Assembly (NCBI RefSeq): GCF_001468085.1
Contig: NZ_LNZB01000015.1
Span: 69,384 to 133,383, forward strand
Direction of reading: 5' to 3'
DNA: 64,000 nucleotides
From: Legionella waltersii
GTDB lineage: Bacteria > Pseudomonadota > Gammaproteobacteria > Legionellales > Legionellaceae
Both the position numbers and the translations under genes were made by a program. A model generated the notes under the pieces. The model was not told where the DNA came from. It ran no database searches and saw only the letters and a list, made by a program, of their open reading frames with translations. Positions 1 to 8,071 of this stretch are shown piece by piece. Position 1 is the stretch's first letter; each line of letters begins with the position of its first letter.

Positions 1-33
1 GGAGCCATCATTCATAATAATTACTTAATCTTT

Positions 34-1293
34 ATGAGTTATAATTATACATTATATAATTTTAGTGAGTATTTCGTGTCCTATACAATAGATAATCCCG
101 GTGGTGGTGATTGCGGCTTCTATGCGTTTGCTATCGGCCTAATCAATATCATCCAACATGAATACGAACTCAGCGGCAGTAGTGCCACTTTTGAAAAATG
201 GCAGCATGCGGGTCTTAAGAGAATTCGCTTACAAGATATTTTGAGTATCGATTTAAACCAGTTAATGAACTCACCGTATAATTACAAAAGCAATGAGTTG
301 TCTACATTACAAATGTCCTTGCGACTTATAGCTGTTAATGCTTATAGAGAAGATTTACTGCGACGCATCTCTATTGAAAGGGAATTTGCAGACAAACCAA
401 CGACCGTTGAAGGCTCACCAATCTTTGCTAAATTCATGCAGTTGGTCCAGTTTTATAAAACAAATCCTGATTCAGTTTACCCAGATAGCCATTTTAATGA
501 ATTAGCCTTGTCTCCTGAAGTCGTCAAACTGGCCAAAGAAACAGCGAAATCAGTGAAGGGTATACTTCAAAATCAAGACTTTGCTAAGGATCAACGGCTT
601 GAAAACAAACACGTCAAAGAAGTGTTTCTACGCGACGTCGTACTTAAAAATGGCCTATTAAACCCTGATTCTGTGATCCTTGCCGGTACTGATAAAATCC
701 AAGAACAAGGAAGATGGGCTACTCATAGTGATTTGAGAGAAATTACCGGCACACTCCATACAAACTTATATGTGAATGGCCATTTGAATGGACCAGTGTC
801 ACCGCATTGCCCAACAGTAAAACTCAATAACCATGGCAATGCTCATTGGACGACCGAAGTAGATCAACTACCCAAAAATACCAAGGTCGTTTCAAAAAAG
901 AGAACTGCTGCAGAAGAACCAGAGTCATCCAAAGGACTGCTTACTGAAAAACTGAGCAGATCTTCTTCAAAATCTGATGTTTCACACCATTCAGCTCAAC
1001 GAAGAAATCAACAAGAGCAAACTACCTCTAGCATAGAGGAGCAAGTTATTGAGGCAACGATCAGTACTCAAACTCAAAAAGACAAAGTGGAGCGATACAG
1101 AGAAAATATAAAACAGCTCATTCAGGCATCTTCAGGTCTAGGTCTTTTTGCTAATGTAAAAAATAAAATTGATATTAACGATATTGATTCAGCTGAAGCA
1201 GTTTATGATTCAGAAAAAGGTGCTAAAGAATCTGATGAATCATTTGCAGCTCGCCTCCAAGAGGCAGAGCTAAGACGTGCTAAATTGAAATAG
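34..1293 (+). CDS. Putative OTU/papain-like cysteine protease, candidate Dot/Icm effector
   Basis: 419-residue protein with no family I can name firmly. An N-terminal GGGDCGFYAFA motif places Cys27 after Asp26, as in the catalytic loop of OTU-type deubiquitinases (D-G-[DN]-C). A later GNAHW motif with His271-Trp272 resembles the catalytic His strand. Together they suggest a Cys/His peptidase domain over about residues 15-280. The rest (about 285-419) is Ser/Gln/Lys-rich and probably disordered or helical, ending in a charged E/K-rich tail such as Dot/Icm effectors often carry. It has no signal peptide or membrane segment. It is monocistronic and convergent with ubiG. Protease activity is inferred; the Cys/His pair is what the sequence shows. 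It could also be a transglutaminase-like or deamidase enzyme. Confidence 0.6.
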   Translation: MSYNYTLYNFSEYFVSYTIDNPGGGDCGFYAFAIGLINIIQHEYELSGSSATFEKWQHAGLKRIRLQDILSIDLNQLMNSPYNYKSNELSTLQMSLRLIAVNAYREDLLRRISIEREFADKPTTVEGSPIFAKFMQLVQFYKTNPDSVYPDSHFNELALSPEVVKLAKETAKSVKGILQNQDFAKDQRLENKHVKEVFLRDVVLKNGLLNPDSVILAGTDKIQEQGRWATHSDLREITGTLHTNLYVNGHLNGPVSPHCPTVKLNNHGNAHWTTEVDQLPKNTKVVSKKRTAAEEPESSKGLLTEKLSRSSSKSDVSHHSAQRRNQQEQTTSSIEEQVIEATISTQTQKDKVERYRENIKQLIQASSGLGLFANVKNKIDINDIDSAEAVYDSEKGAKESDESFAARLQEAELRRAKLK

Positions 1294-1326
1294 ATGCAGA
1301 TATCGCTCTTCAATATAAAAATTTGT

Positions 1327-2019
1327 CTAGGATAAAACAAGAATATAATTGATATCTACCTTATCAATCAGTGAGGCCTGTCGAGTTAGAGGATTATAAG
1401 CTAGGCCTTTCATATCTATCATTTGCATCTCCAAAGCCCGCGACATCTTAAGCAGTTCGCTAGGCTTGATAAATTTATTGTAATCGTGGGTTTGTTTCGG
1501 CAGCAGTTTAAGCAAATATTCAGCCGCAATAACTGCCCCTAGATACGCTTTTAGAGTTCTGTTTATTGTAGAAACGAATAAAAGCCCCCCCGGTTTCAAC
1601 AACCGTTTACAATGCTGCAGAAGTAGCTCAGGCTTTTGCACATGCTCTAACAACTCCATACAAGTTACAACGTCAAACATTGGAGACTCATAGTCTTCAA
1701 TTGGGGTATCCAAGTAGTTTATGGTTAAAGAACTCTGGGATGCATGTTCTTTTGCAACTTTGATTGACTCGGGTTCCGCATCAATCCCTGTCACCTGTGC
1801 ACCCAGTTTAGCCATAGCCTCACACAATATTCCGCCCCCACAGCCAACATCCAATACTCTACGCATGGAAAGGTTAGAATGCTGCGTAATAAATTCCAAC
1901 CTTGTTCCATTAATATCATGTAATGTTTTTAATGGACCATTAATATCCCACCAGTCTTGTGCTAGTTGAGCAAATTTATTCACCTCTTGAGTATCAATAG
2001 TCGATTCGTTAGTAATCAT
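1327..2019 (-). CDS. ubiG: Ubiquinone biosynthesis O-methyltransferase
   Basis: SAM-dependent methyltransferase for both O-methylations of ubiquinone synthesis. The UbiG N-terminus is recognisable (KFAQLAQDWWDINGPLKTLH), followed by the SAM-binding motif I DVGCGGG at residues 57-63, an acidic residue after the next strand (GIDAEP) and the motif DVVTCMELLEHV around residue 117. The C-terminal stretch with KGLAYNPLT is also typical. Length of 230 residues is normal. It stands alone, convergent with the effector-like gene at 34-1293 and away from ubiA/ubiC near 42 kb. Confidence 0.95.
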   Translation of the reverse strand: MITNESTIDTQEVNKFAQLAQDWWDINGPLKTLHDINGTRLEFITQHSNLSMRRVLDVGCGGGILCEAMAKLGAQVTGIDAEPESIKVAKEHASQSSLTINYLDTPIEDYESPMFDVVTCMELLEHVQKPELLLQHCKRLLKPGGLLFVSTINRTLKAYLGAVIAAEYLLKLLPKQTHDYNKFIKPSELLKMSRALEMQMIDMKGLAYNPLTRQASLIDKVDINYILVLS

Positions 2020-2139
2020 GTGGTAAGAAATCCATTGGTTTAGGCAATTAGCGATTTAGGTATTGTATACCCAAGATACTTCAAATTGCTATTTTACAAG
2101 ACTTACGAAAAACTCCCAATCTCTTCGTTAACAATAAAT

Positions 2140-2410
2140 CAGGACTTACGCAAAACCCTTTTTTAACGACGAGATCATGGTTTTTTGTAAGCATTTCAAG
2201 CACCAAGTGCTCCACATAAACTAGATAACTTCGAACAATCAACCCCTCATCTGCCGCCCTTCGGGCACCTTCTCCCCATTCCTGGGGCGAAAGGGAAATT
2301 GAAGGGTGTTATTTAGAAGTGCTGTACATGTCAATTTAGTCATTTAGTGCATCTAAACACCTTCATTGACATGTCTTGTTGCCCTAACCTTGGGGTTTTC
2401 ATAAGTCCTG
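2140..2410. repeat. MITE-like element with terminal inverted repeats
   Basis: The 450-bp gap between ubiG and the coiled-coil gene holds no credible gene. Its ends at 2140-2158 (CAGGACTTACGCAAAACCC) and 2392-2410 (complement CAGGACTTATGAAAACCCC) form imperfect 19-bp terminal inverted repeats. Inside is a perfect 10-bp inverted repeat (ACATGTCAAT, 2326-2335 / 2365-2374) and a GC-rich stretch near 2250-2290. A further partial end, AGACTTACGAAAAACTCCC, lies just outside at about 2100-2118. There is no transposase and no clear target duplication, so it is best read as a non-autonomous or decayed insertion element; the parent family is not identified. Confidence 0.6.
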
Positions 2411-2475
2411 TTTAGTCTGTTGCCTGTACAAATAAATTCCTCTAACATGGGGTAAAGGGATAATCAGGAGTGATT

Positions 2476-4137
2476 ATGTTTTTGGCCAACTGCAATATCC
2501 AGGAATTGGTAACCAAGCAAGTAAAATTATTTCTTCAGAATGAAGAACTATCCTACTCCGAAATCAAAGCACTTATTCTTAGTAAAGCACCAATCCCGAA
2601 AATTCAATCTGCGATAATTTCTGCATTCAATCAATCAAAAGAGTCTGATTTAAAATCAGTTAAAAAAAAATTAGAAGAGCAAGCTTATAAAACCCAACTT
2701 CAAGAAGACAAGAAGCAAAAAGAAAAGGACAAGGTTGAGGAAGAAAAGGACAATAATCAAAAGGAGCATTTAAAACGACTATTGAGAAATATTCCTAGTG
2801 AATTAAGTGAACATGAATCTGAATTACGTCAATTAAACGGTAAACTAATGCGTTTGATTGAAAGCCAAATACAAGTCGAAGTCACGCAAAATTCGACTAG
2901 AACAAAAAACTCATTAAGTAGTAACAGCACAACGAACGCGTCAATTGAACGAGTACGCAGATCCATGTCTGACCATGAGGCAAAGATTCAATTGCTCATT
3001 GAAAAGGACACGAACAGTAAGAAACAATTAAAAGAGATAGAAGCTCGTGCTAAAAATCGATTGGATAGAGCGGATAGGCGTGAGAGAAGAGAGCAAGCTC
3101 GCATTGGTTACAGCACTACTGGAGAAGAACTATTAGAGACCTTATCCACCAAAAATCAAGCTTTGTTGAATCAATCCATTAAGAAACAAGAAGAAGCACT
3201 TGGACTAAAATGTTCTAATCTAGTGCAAGAAGCTGAACAACTCAATTACCCAATTTTTCTGGATGAGCTTGAACAACACCTTAATGAAGGATCGTCCCAA
3301 TTATCACCCCAGGCAACTCGCGCCTTGCATGCCAGTCTAAAATTAATGCGCAAGCACATTGAATTTGAACATGACTATGTGAATGCCATAAGCAGTCTAA
3401 ATCGTAAAAAGCAAACCATTAGCTTATTAAAAAATAAGCAATTCGAATTAAGTGGCAGGCTAAAAGGCTTAAGGAATGCGAATCCTAAATTAACCAGTAG
3501 CAATCAAGAGCTTAAGATCAAAAACGTAGAACTCAAAGCTGCATTTGAATCAAACTCTGCCTGGCGTCAAAAACTAGTCATGCCGTCTTTATTGCTGGCA
3601 GGACTGACCTTTCTTTCCGTCATACCTATGATTTTAACTCTCAGTGGAGTCATACCATTTTTCATTTCACCAGCCCTACTCTATGCTCTTGTTATCACCC
3701 CTCCTGCCTCTTTGCTTTTAGCCACATTAATTACCGGAATTGCAACTATTGTATTCATTGTAAAAGCAAATGCCAATGAATCCGCATTAAAAGCGAATAT
3801 GCAATTGATTGAATCAAACACAAGTCAAATGAGTCGTAATTCACAAAATTTAAACGCTATTGAAGCAACCACACTGCCAAATCTTGAGTCTCAAATAAAA
3901 CGTGAAGAAGGCCTAAGAGATCAGCTACTTAACTCACTAAACTCGTCAAAATCTCAAGCCGATCAAGCTCTTAAACAGGCCAGTGAAATCGAGTTTGTTT
4001 CTTTTTCTAACTCACCCTTTTTAAGTAAAAGGAAGGATGAATCCAAGACAAAAAGCGAATCTGTTTCAGCTGAGACGACTGAACAATCTGATGTAGAAGA
4101 CGAGGAAGAGACGGAACAAGCTACGCTGGATGTTTGA
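2476..4137 (+). CDS. Coiled-coil membrane protein, candidate Dot/Icm effector
   Basis: About 553 residues. Long charged coiled-coil segments (roughly residues 65-210 and 225-365) precede a hydrophobic block at about 368-430 with two or three membrane segments. A further coiled coil follows (about 435-500), then an acidic tail with DVEDEEETEQ close to the C-terminus. This layout (coiled coil, paired membrane segments, Glu-rich end) is common among Legionella effectors that act on host membranes. No enzymatic motif was recognised. The ATG at 2476 is preferred over the GTG at 2470 because AGGAG (2466-2470) sits five bases before it. No operon partner. The effector assignment is inferred from architecture and genus context. 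Confidence 0.6.
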   Translation: MFLANCNIQELVTKQVKLFLQNEELSYSEIKALILSKAPIPKIQSAIISAFNQSKESDLKSVKKKLEEQAYKTQLQEDKKQKEKDKVEEEKDNNQKEHLKRLLRNIPSELSEHESELRQLNGKLMRLIESQIQVEVTQNSTRTKNSLSSNSTTNASIERVRRSMSDHEAKIQLLIEKDTNSKKQLKEIEARAKNRLDRADRRERREQARIGYSTTGEELLETLSTKNQALLNQSIKKQEEALGLKCSNLVQEAEQLNYPIFLDELEQHLNEGSSQLSPQATRALHASLKLMRKHIEFEHDYVNAISSLNRKKQTISLLKNKQFELSGRLKGLRNANPKLTSSNQELKIKNVELKAAFESNSAWRQKLVMPSLLLAGLTFLSVIPMILTLSGVIPFFISPALLYALVITPPASLLLATLITGIATIVFIVKANANESALKANMQLIESNTSQMSRNSQNLNAIEATTLPNLESQIKREEGLRDQLLNSLNSSKSQADQALKQASEIEFVSFSNSPFLSKRKDESKTKSESVSAETTEQSDVEDEEETEQATLDV

Positions 4138-4279
4138 CTGTATACCTAATGAAACATCCGCTCCATCACGGTTGCGGTTCAGATTTTCATTGTACTAACC
4201 GAGCCGCGACCCTAAGGGCTGAGGAGTCGACTCGTATTATAGTGCACCAACTAATCTCTTCTCTGATGGTCAGTAAGCG

Positions 4280-4817
4280 TTGGTCCGGCGCTTCGCCTAA
4301 TGGTGCTGCCTTAGCAGCGTCATTCGTGAAAGTGGATAGTTCCGTATCCGCTTGCTGACGCGCGCGGCTCGGTTCATCCCCTGCTGTGACTAGGATTTGA
4401 TTCAGACAGCAAAGAACGAACCGAGCCGCGCGCGTCAGCAAGCGAACCGATTCACTCCCTGTTGTGACTAGGATTTGATTCAGACAGCAAAGAAAAAACC
4501 GAGCCGCGCGCGTCAGCAAGCGGACCGATTCACTCCCTGTTGTGACTAGGATTTGATTCAGACAGCAAAGAAAAAACCGAGCCGCGCGCGTCAGCAAGCG
4601 GACCGATTCACTCCCTGCTGTGGCTAGGATTTGATTCAGACAGCAAAGAAAAAACCGAGCCGCGCGCGTCAGCAAGCGGACCGATTCACTCCCTGCTGTG
4701 ACTAGGATTTGATTCAGACTGCAAAGAAGAAACCGAGCCGCGCGCGTCAGCAAGCGGACCGATACGGGTCCCTAATGACACCGCTTAACGCAGCGCCATT
4801 AGGCGAAGCACCCGACC
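4280..4817. repeat. Large palindromic element with long terminal inverted arms
   Basis: The 780-bp gap between the coiled-coil gene and umuC is largely a repeat structure. The left arm (4280-4374) and right arm (about 4731-4817) are imperfect inverted copies of about 90 bp. Both contain the GC-rich core AACCGAGCCGCGCGCGTCAG and an ATTAGGCGAAGC block. Between them lies a 78-bp tandem array. A partial direct copy of the core (AACCGAGCCGCG) starts at 4197, outside the left arm. The same core recurs as a compact 77-bp palindrome at 16894-16970, so this is a dispersed repeat family. It contains no real gene. Confidence 0.8.
4375..4764. repeat. Five tandem copies of a 78-bp unit
   Basis: The core CCGAGCCGCGCGCGTCAGCA starts at 4421, 4499, 4577, 4655 and 4733, exactly 78 bp apart. 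Each copy is preceded by a near-identical stretch containing GTGACTAGGATTTGATTCAG. Copies differ by only a few substitutions, so the duplication is recent or homogenised. Because 78 is divisible by three, the minus strand stays open as an apparent protein of repeated 26-residue blocks; this is a by-product of the repeat and not a gene. The array lies inside the arms of the palindromic element. Confidence 0.9.
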
Positions 4818-4844
4818 TTTGGTATAAATGCCCCATTTTAAACA

Positions 4845-4921
4845 ATGAGTCAATTCCTCTACCGTAAGGGAGTGGACGTTGCGCGTTGAATAATCCATCA
4901 TCCATTCTCCTATTGACTCAT
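4845..4921. other. Inverted repeat at the 3' end of umuC
   Basis: A perfect 10-bp inverted repeat, ATGAGTCAAT at 4845-4854 and ATTGACTCAT at 4912-4921, encloses 57 bp and overlaps the umuC stop codon. It could be a transcript-end structure or the edge of another mobile repeat. No T-tract follows, so a terminator role is weakly supported. Confidence 0.4.
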
Positions 4922-6174
4922 GCCTTTACTATTGGCAGCTCTTCCCATTTTGTTGTAAAACATGGAGAGCGTAATTGAGCCCGCATAGCCCAGGGCTTTG
5001 TATTTCCCTCTGCTGCTAAGCGCAAAGTATGACGACCATATTTTGCGTTGACCGCATCCAAAACCGACATTAATTTCTGAGTATGAAGAAGTTCCTCTTT
5101 TGATGGTTGATTAAATAAATCAAACTGCAGGCATTGTTTATCTTGCAAATCGCCTAAAAATACGCCTACTTTTTGATAATAAAACCCTGAACGAAAAATT
5201 TGACGTAAACACCACTTCGCGTTATGGGTAATAGAACGCAAATCATCACTAGGATGAACCAGCTGAAATCCTATCGATTGCTGATATTGCGGTAAATCTA
5301 ACCGGAATCGATTCGTTTGTATGAACACAGACAAATACCGCGCTACTAGCCCTTGTTGACGTAACTTTTCACAGGCCCTAGCGCAATGGCTGCTGATGGC
5401 TTGCGCAAGTGCAGAATATTCTGTTTGCATCGTTCCAAATGACTTTGAAGAGATAATGCTCTTTCTTGATTCATTATTTAGCAAGCCAGAACAAGAAACA
5501 CCCCGTAACTCAAGTGCAGTGCGCTGTAACATTGCGTTAAATAATCCTTTCACTTTAAGTAAATCAAGATTCGCCAGATGCTGTGCTGTATAGATTCCCT
5601 GCTGCACTAGTTTTTTACTCCATTGTCTACCTACTCCCCAAACGTCACCGACGGCTATTTTGTCTAACCAAGCACTTTCCTTATCGATACGAAACACCGG
5701 GATTTTCAGCTCCTTTTTGGCTATATTATTTGCTAATTTAGCCAATGTTTTAGTAGAGCCAATGCCTATGGATACAGGTATGCCCGTGTAACGTAAAATC
5801 GTTTTTTGCAAGTCTCGGCAAAATAACTCTTGTGCCGTCAGTGGTAAACTCTGTAAATCAAGGAATGCCTCATCAATCGAATAAATTTCGACCTCTGGCC
5901 AATGCTCCTCAATCACAGACATAACTCTCCGTGACATATCGCCATACAAGGTATAATTTGATGAAAACACATGCACTTTATGCTGTTTGCACAAGCTTCT
6001 TACCTCAAAATAAGGTACTCCCATCTTAATACCTAGTGCTTTTGCTTCATTAGATCGCGCAATGACACAACCATCATTATTGGATAAAACCAAAATGGCT
6101 TTGTTTGCTAATGAAGGTTGAAACACACGTTCGCAAGATGCGTAAAAATTATTACAATCAATTAAGGCAAACAT
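4918..6174 (-). CDS. umuC: DNA polymerase V catalytic subunit UmuC
   Basis: Y-family translesion polymerase, 418 residues from the chosen ATG. The N-terminus [18 protein letters not shown] carries the first metal-binding Asp6, and YSIDEAF supplies Asp101-Glu102. A helix-hairpin-helix/little-finger region follows, with [13 protein letters not shown] and VWGVG motifs. The open frame extends 13 codons further upstream, but the family N-terminus and an overlap with the umuD stop support starting at 6174. It is translationally coupled to umuD in a two-gene operon. UmuC with cleaved UmuD'2 forms Pol V, which bypasses UV and oxidative lesions. Confidence 0.95.
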   Translation of the reverse strand: MFALIDCNNFYASCERVFQPSLANKAILVLSNNDGCVIARSNEAKALGIKMGVPYFEVRSLCKQHKVHVFSSNYTLYGDMSRRVMSVIEEHWPEVEIYSIDEAFLDLQSLPLTAQELFCRDLQKTILRYTGIPVSIGIGSTKTLAKLANNIAKKELKIPVFRIDKESAWLDKIAVGDVWGVGRQWSKKLVQQGIYTAQHLANLDLLKVKGLFNAMLQRTALELRGVSCSGLLNNESRKSIISSKSFGTMQTEYSALAQAISSHCARACEKLRQQGLVARYLSVFIQTNRFRLDLPQYQQSIGFQLVHPSDDLRSITHNAKWCLRQIFRSGFYYQKVGVFLGDLQDKQCLQFDLFNQPSKEELLHTQKLMSVLDAVNAKYGRHTLRLAAEGNTKPWAMRAQLRSPCFTTKWEELPIVKA

Positions 6175-6698
6175 TATAAAACCGTATGGATAACATTCGT
6201 TACTACCCCCCAAATGACCATGTCGTATTCCTCGGTAACATCAATCGCTGGAAAATTAGGATTTTCAGCGATCAGTTGTACTCTTCCTCCTTGCTGAAAT
6301 AGACGCTTTACCGTTAGCTCACCATTGAGTGCTGCAATGACAATTTTTCCGTGAGTAGCTTCAATGCTGCGATCCACTACTAAAATATCCCCTGAGTGAA
6401 TACCTGCCTGAATCATTGAATCACCAGATGCTCGCACAAAAAAAGTAGCCGCGGGATGTTTAATCAAATAGTCATTCAAATCCAACATGCTATCAATGTA
6501 ATCATCTGCTGGAGATGGAAAGCCTGCTCTTACACTGCTTAAATACAATGGAATTTTAAAGGAAACTGGATCCTTCTGAATATAGTGTATAACCTCTTGT
6601 ACACGGGATTCAGGAATACGAACCGTCCGAGTTGGCTCCTTATATTTTCCTTGCCCTCTAGGCCGACCAGCCCCTACTCTCACCCCACCATGAGACAT
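6174..6698 (-). CDS. umuD: Pol V accessory subunit UmuD, self-cleaving S24 protease
   Basis: 174 residues from an ATG preceded by GGAG. The catalytic Ser94 (in SGDSM) and Lys131 (in ELTVKRL) are 37 residues apart, the same spacing as in E. coli UmuD. The self-cleavage bond lies at Ala58-Gly59 in [11 protein letters not shown]. The basic, Gly-rich N-terminal segment ([12 protein letters not shown], residues 4-15) is longer than in the E. coli protein and looks like the nucleic-acid-binding start seen in many plasmid or environmental UmuD/RumA-type proteins. It is the first gene of umuDC. A perfect dyad over the promoter, rather than a CTG-N10-CAG LexA box, suggests control by another repressor. 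Confidence 0.93.
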   Translation of the reverse strand: MSHGGVRVGAGRPRGQGKYKEPTRTVRIPESRVQEVIHYIQKDPVSFKIPLYLSSVRAGFPSPADDYIDSMLDLNDYLIKHPAATFFVRASGDSMIQAGIHSGDILVVDRSIEATHGKIVIAALNGELTVKRLFQQGGRVQLIAENPNFPAIDVTEEYDMVIWGVVTNVIHTVL

Positions 6699-6709
6699 GC
6701 ACGCTCCAT

Positions 6710-6762
6710 ACTTGAATATCGTTACTTTATTCAAGTTTAGTATCGAATAAGCCACCTGTAAA
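6710..6762 (-). promoter_or_regulatory. umuDC promoter with a perfect 9-bp dyad operator candidate
   Basis: On the minus strand a TTTACA -35 (6757-6762) and TAAACT -10 (6734-6739) are separated by 17 bp. Across the -10 and predicted start lies a perfect dyad: ACTTGAATA at 6710-6718 and TATTCAAGT at 6728-6736, with a 9-bp spacer. Its position just upstream of the umuD ribosome site fits a repressor site. No canonical gammaproteobacterial LexA box was found here. Confidence 0.5.
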
Positions 6763-6847
6763 GCCCAATGAAACAATTAAAGCATCCTATTTGACTACAC
6801 ACCTAAAACTGAGATATCGTTCTAAATTTAGTTCTAACACTAAGTCT

Positions 6848-8071
6848 ATGTTCACATCCTATAAAGAACTCATCAACGAAATTCAAGCCAATCAAAACAA
6901 GATGGTTGCTCAACTTCATCAGTTTTGTGAGATTAATTCAGGCACGACGAATCTAGAAGGCCTAGCTAAAATGGCCCTGACTTTAAGCAATGCCTATCAA
7001 ACGATAGCTGACAGCATTCAATGTAAATCGCTCAAACCTTTTCCGGTAATTGATATGTCTGGGAATACCATTGAGCAGCAATCTGGTGAGATGCTGTTGA
7101 TACAAAAACGTCCCGAGTTAAAACGAAGAATACTCTTAAGCGGGCATATGGATACAGTGTATTCCATCAATAACCCTTTCCAAACTTTACGCCAAGTTGA
7201 CAATAATTGCATTAACGGTCCAGGTGTGGCAGACATGAAAGGTGGTCTTATTGTCATGTTGCAGGCATTATCTGCTTTTGAAAATACCCCTTTCGCCTCT
7301 ACACTAGGGTGGGATGTATTAATCAACTCTGATGAAGAAATAGGATCTCCTGCTTCAAGCGCATTATTCGAAGAAATTGCCAAAAACTATCAAGCTGCTT
7401 TAGTATATGAGCCAGCGATGACTCCAACAGGAATACTCGCAAAGAACCGCAAAGGAAGCGGGAAATTAACCATCATTGCGAAAGGCAAATCAGCTCATGC
7501 TGGTAGAGCATTTGAGGAAGGACGAAATGCAATTTGCTATTTAGCCGAAGCAGTTGTTGCTACTCATGCACTGAATGGACTAAAACCAGGAGTTACTATC
7601 AATGTAGGTAAAATTTCTGGTGGAGACGCCTTAAACGTTGTTCCTGATAAAGCTGTAGCACAGCTTGATATTCGCATCAGTATGCCTGAGGATGAGCTCT
7701 GGGTAAGGGAAAGCTTAAATAAGATAATGAGCAAATTAGAACGTCCAGATTACTCGTTGCAAATAGCAGGTCATTTTGGACGCCCTGTAAAACGTATATG
7801 CCAAGGCACAGAACGTTTATTTCAACGATTGAAAAACATAGGTAAAGAGCTAAAGGTAACAATCGATTGGAAAGACAGTGGTGGATGTTGTGATGGTAAT
7901 AATTTAGCTCAACATGGATTGCCTGTATTAGATACTTTAGGGGTGAGAGGCGGCAATATACATAGTGATCAAGAATATATATTGCTGGATAGCTTATCAG
8001 AGCGAGCAGCCCTTAGTGCACTACTTTTAGTTGATCTTGCACAGGGTGGTTTAGAGGATCTTAAAAAATGA
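6848..8071 (+). CDS. M20-family zinc amidohydrolase, possible succinylglutamate desuccinylase substitute
   Basis: About 407 residues, related to carboxypeptidase G2/ArgE/DapE. Zinc-site motifs are intact: SGHMDTV with His100, GVADMKGG with Asp129, NSDEEIG with Glu163-Glu164, and a C-terminal GGNIHSDQEY His. A dimerisation domain insert lies in the middle. The frame is open to a TTG at 6791, but the extra N-terminus is not family-like and the ATG at 6848 gives the usual start; neither has a strong ribosome site. It overlaps astA by four bases, so it leads the ast operon. In standard AST operons the last step is AstE, which is not an M20 enzyme and is absent here. Because DapE of this family removes succinyl groups, this gene may do that job; this is inference. 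Confidence 0.8.
   Translation: MFTSYKELINEIQANQNKMVAQLHQFCEINSGTTNLEGLAKMALTLSNAYQTIADSIQCKSLKPFPVIDMSGNTIEQQSGEMLLIQKRPELKRRILLSGHMDTVYSINNPFQTLRQVDNNCINGPGVADMKGGLIVMLQALSAFENTPFASTLGWDVLINSDEEIGSPASSALFEEIAKNYQAALVYEPAMTPTGILAKNRKGSGKLTIIAKGKSAHAGRAFEEGRNAICYLAEAVVATHALNGLKPGVTINVGKISGGDALNVVPDKAVAQLDIRISMPEDELWVRESLNKIMSKLERPDYSLQIAGHFGRPVKRICQGTERLFQRLKNIGKELKVTIDWKDSGGCCDGNNLAQHGLPVLDTLGVRGGNIHSDQEYILLDSLSERAALSALLLVDLAQGGLEDLKK

Noticed and set aside
4187-4753. Apparent 188-residue minus-strand protein made of 26-residue repeats
   Set aside because: It is the read-through of the 78-bp tandem array and its inverted copy; no ribosome site, odd Cys/Leu/Arg composition, and the same core occurs in noncoding DNA at 16.9 kb.
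4375-4764. CRISPR array
   Set aside because: The whole 78-bp unit is repeated, including what would be spacers, so there are no unique spacers and no cas genes nearby.
6698-6790. LexA box upstream of umuD
   Set aside because: No CTG-N10-CAG site was found; the only clear symmetry is the ACTTGAATA dyad.
6791-6848. TTG start giving a longer M20 protein
   Set aside because: The added residues are not family-like and the region overlaps the divergent umuD promoter zone; the ATG at 6848 gives the expected N-terminus.
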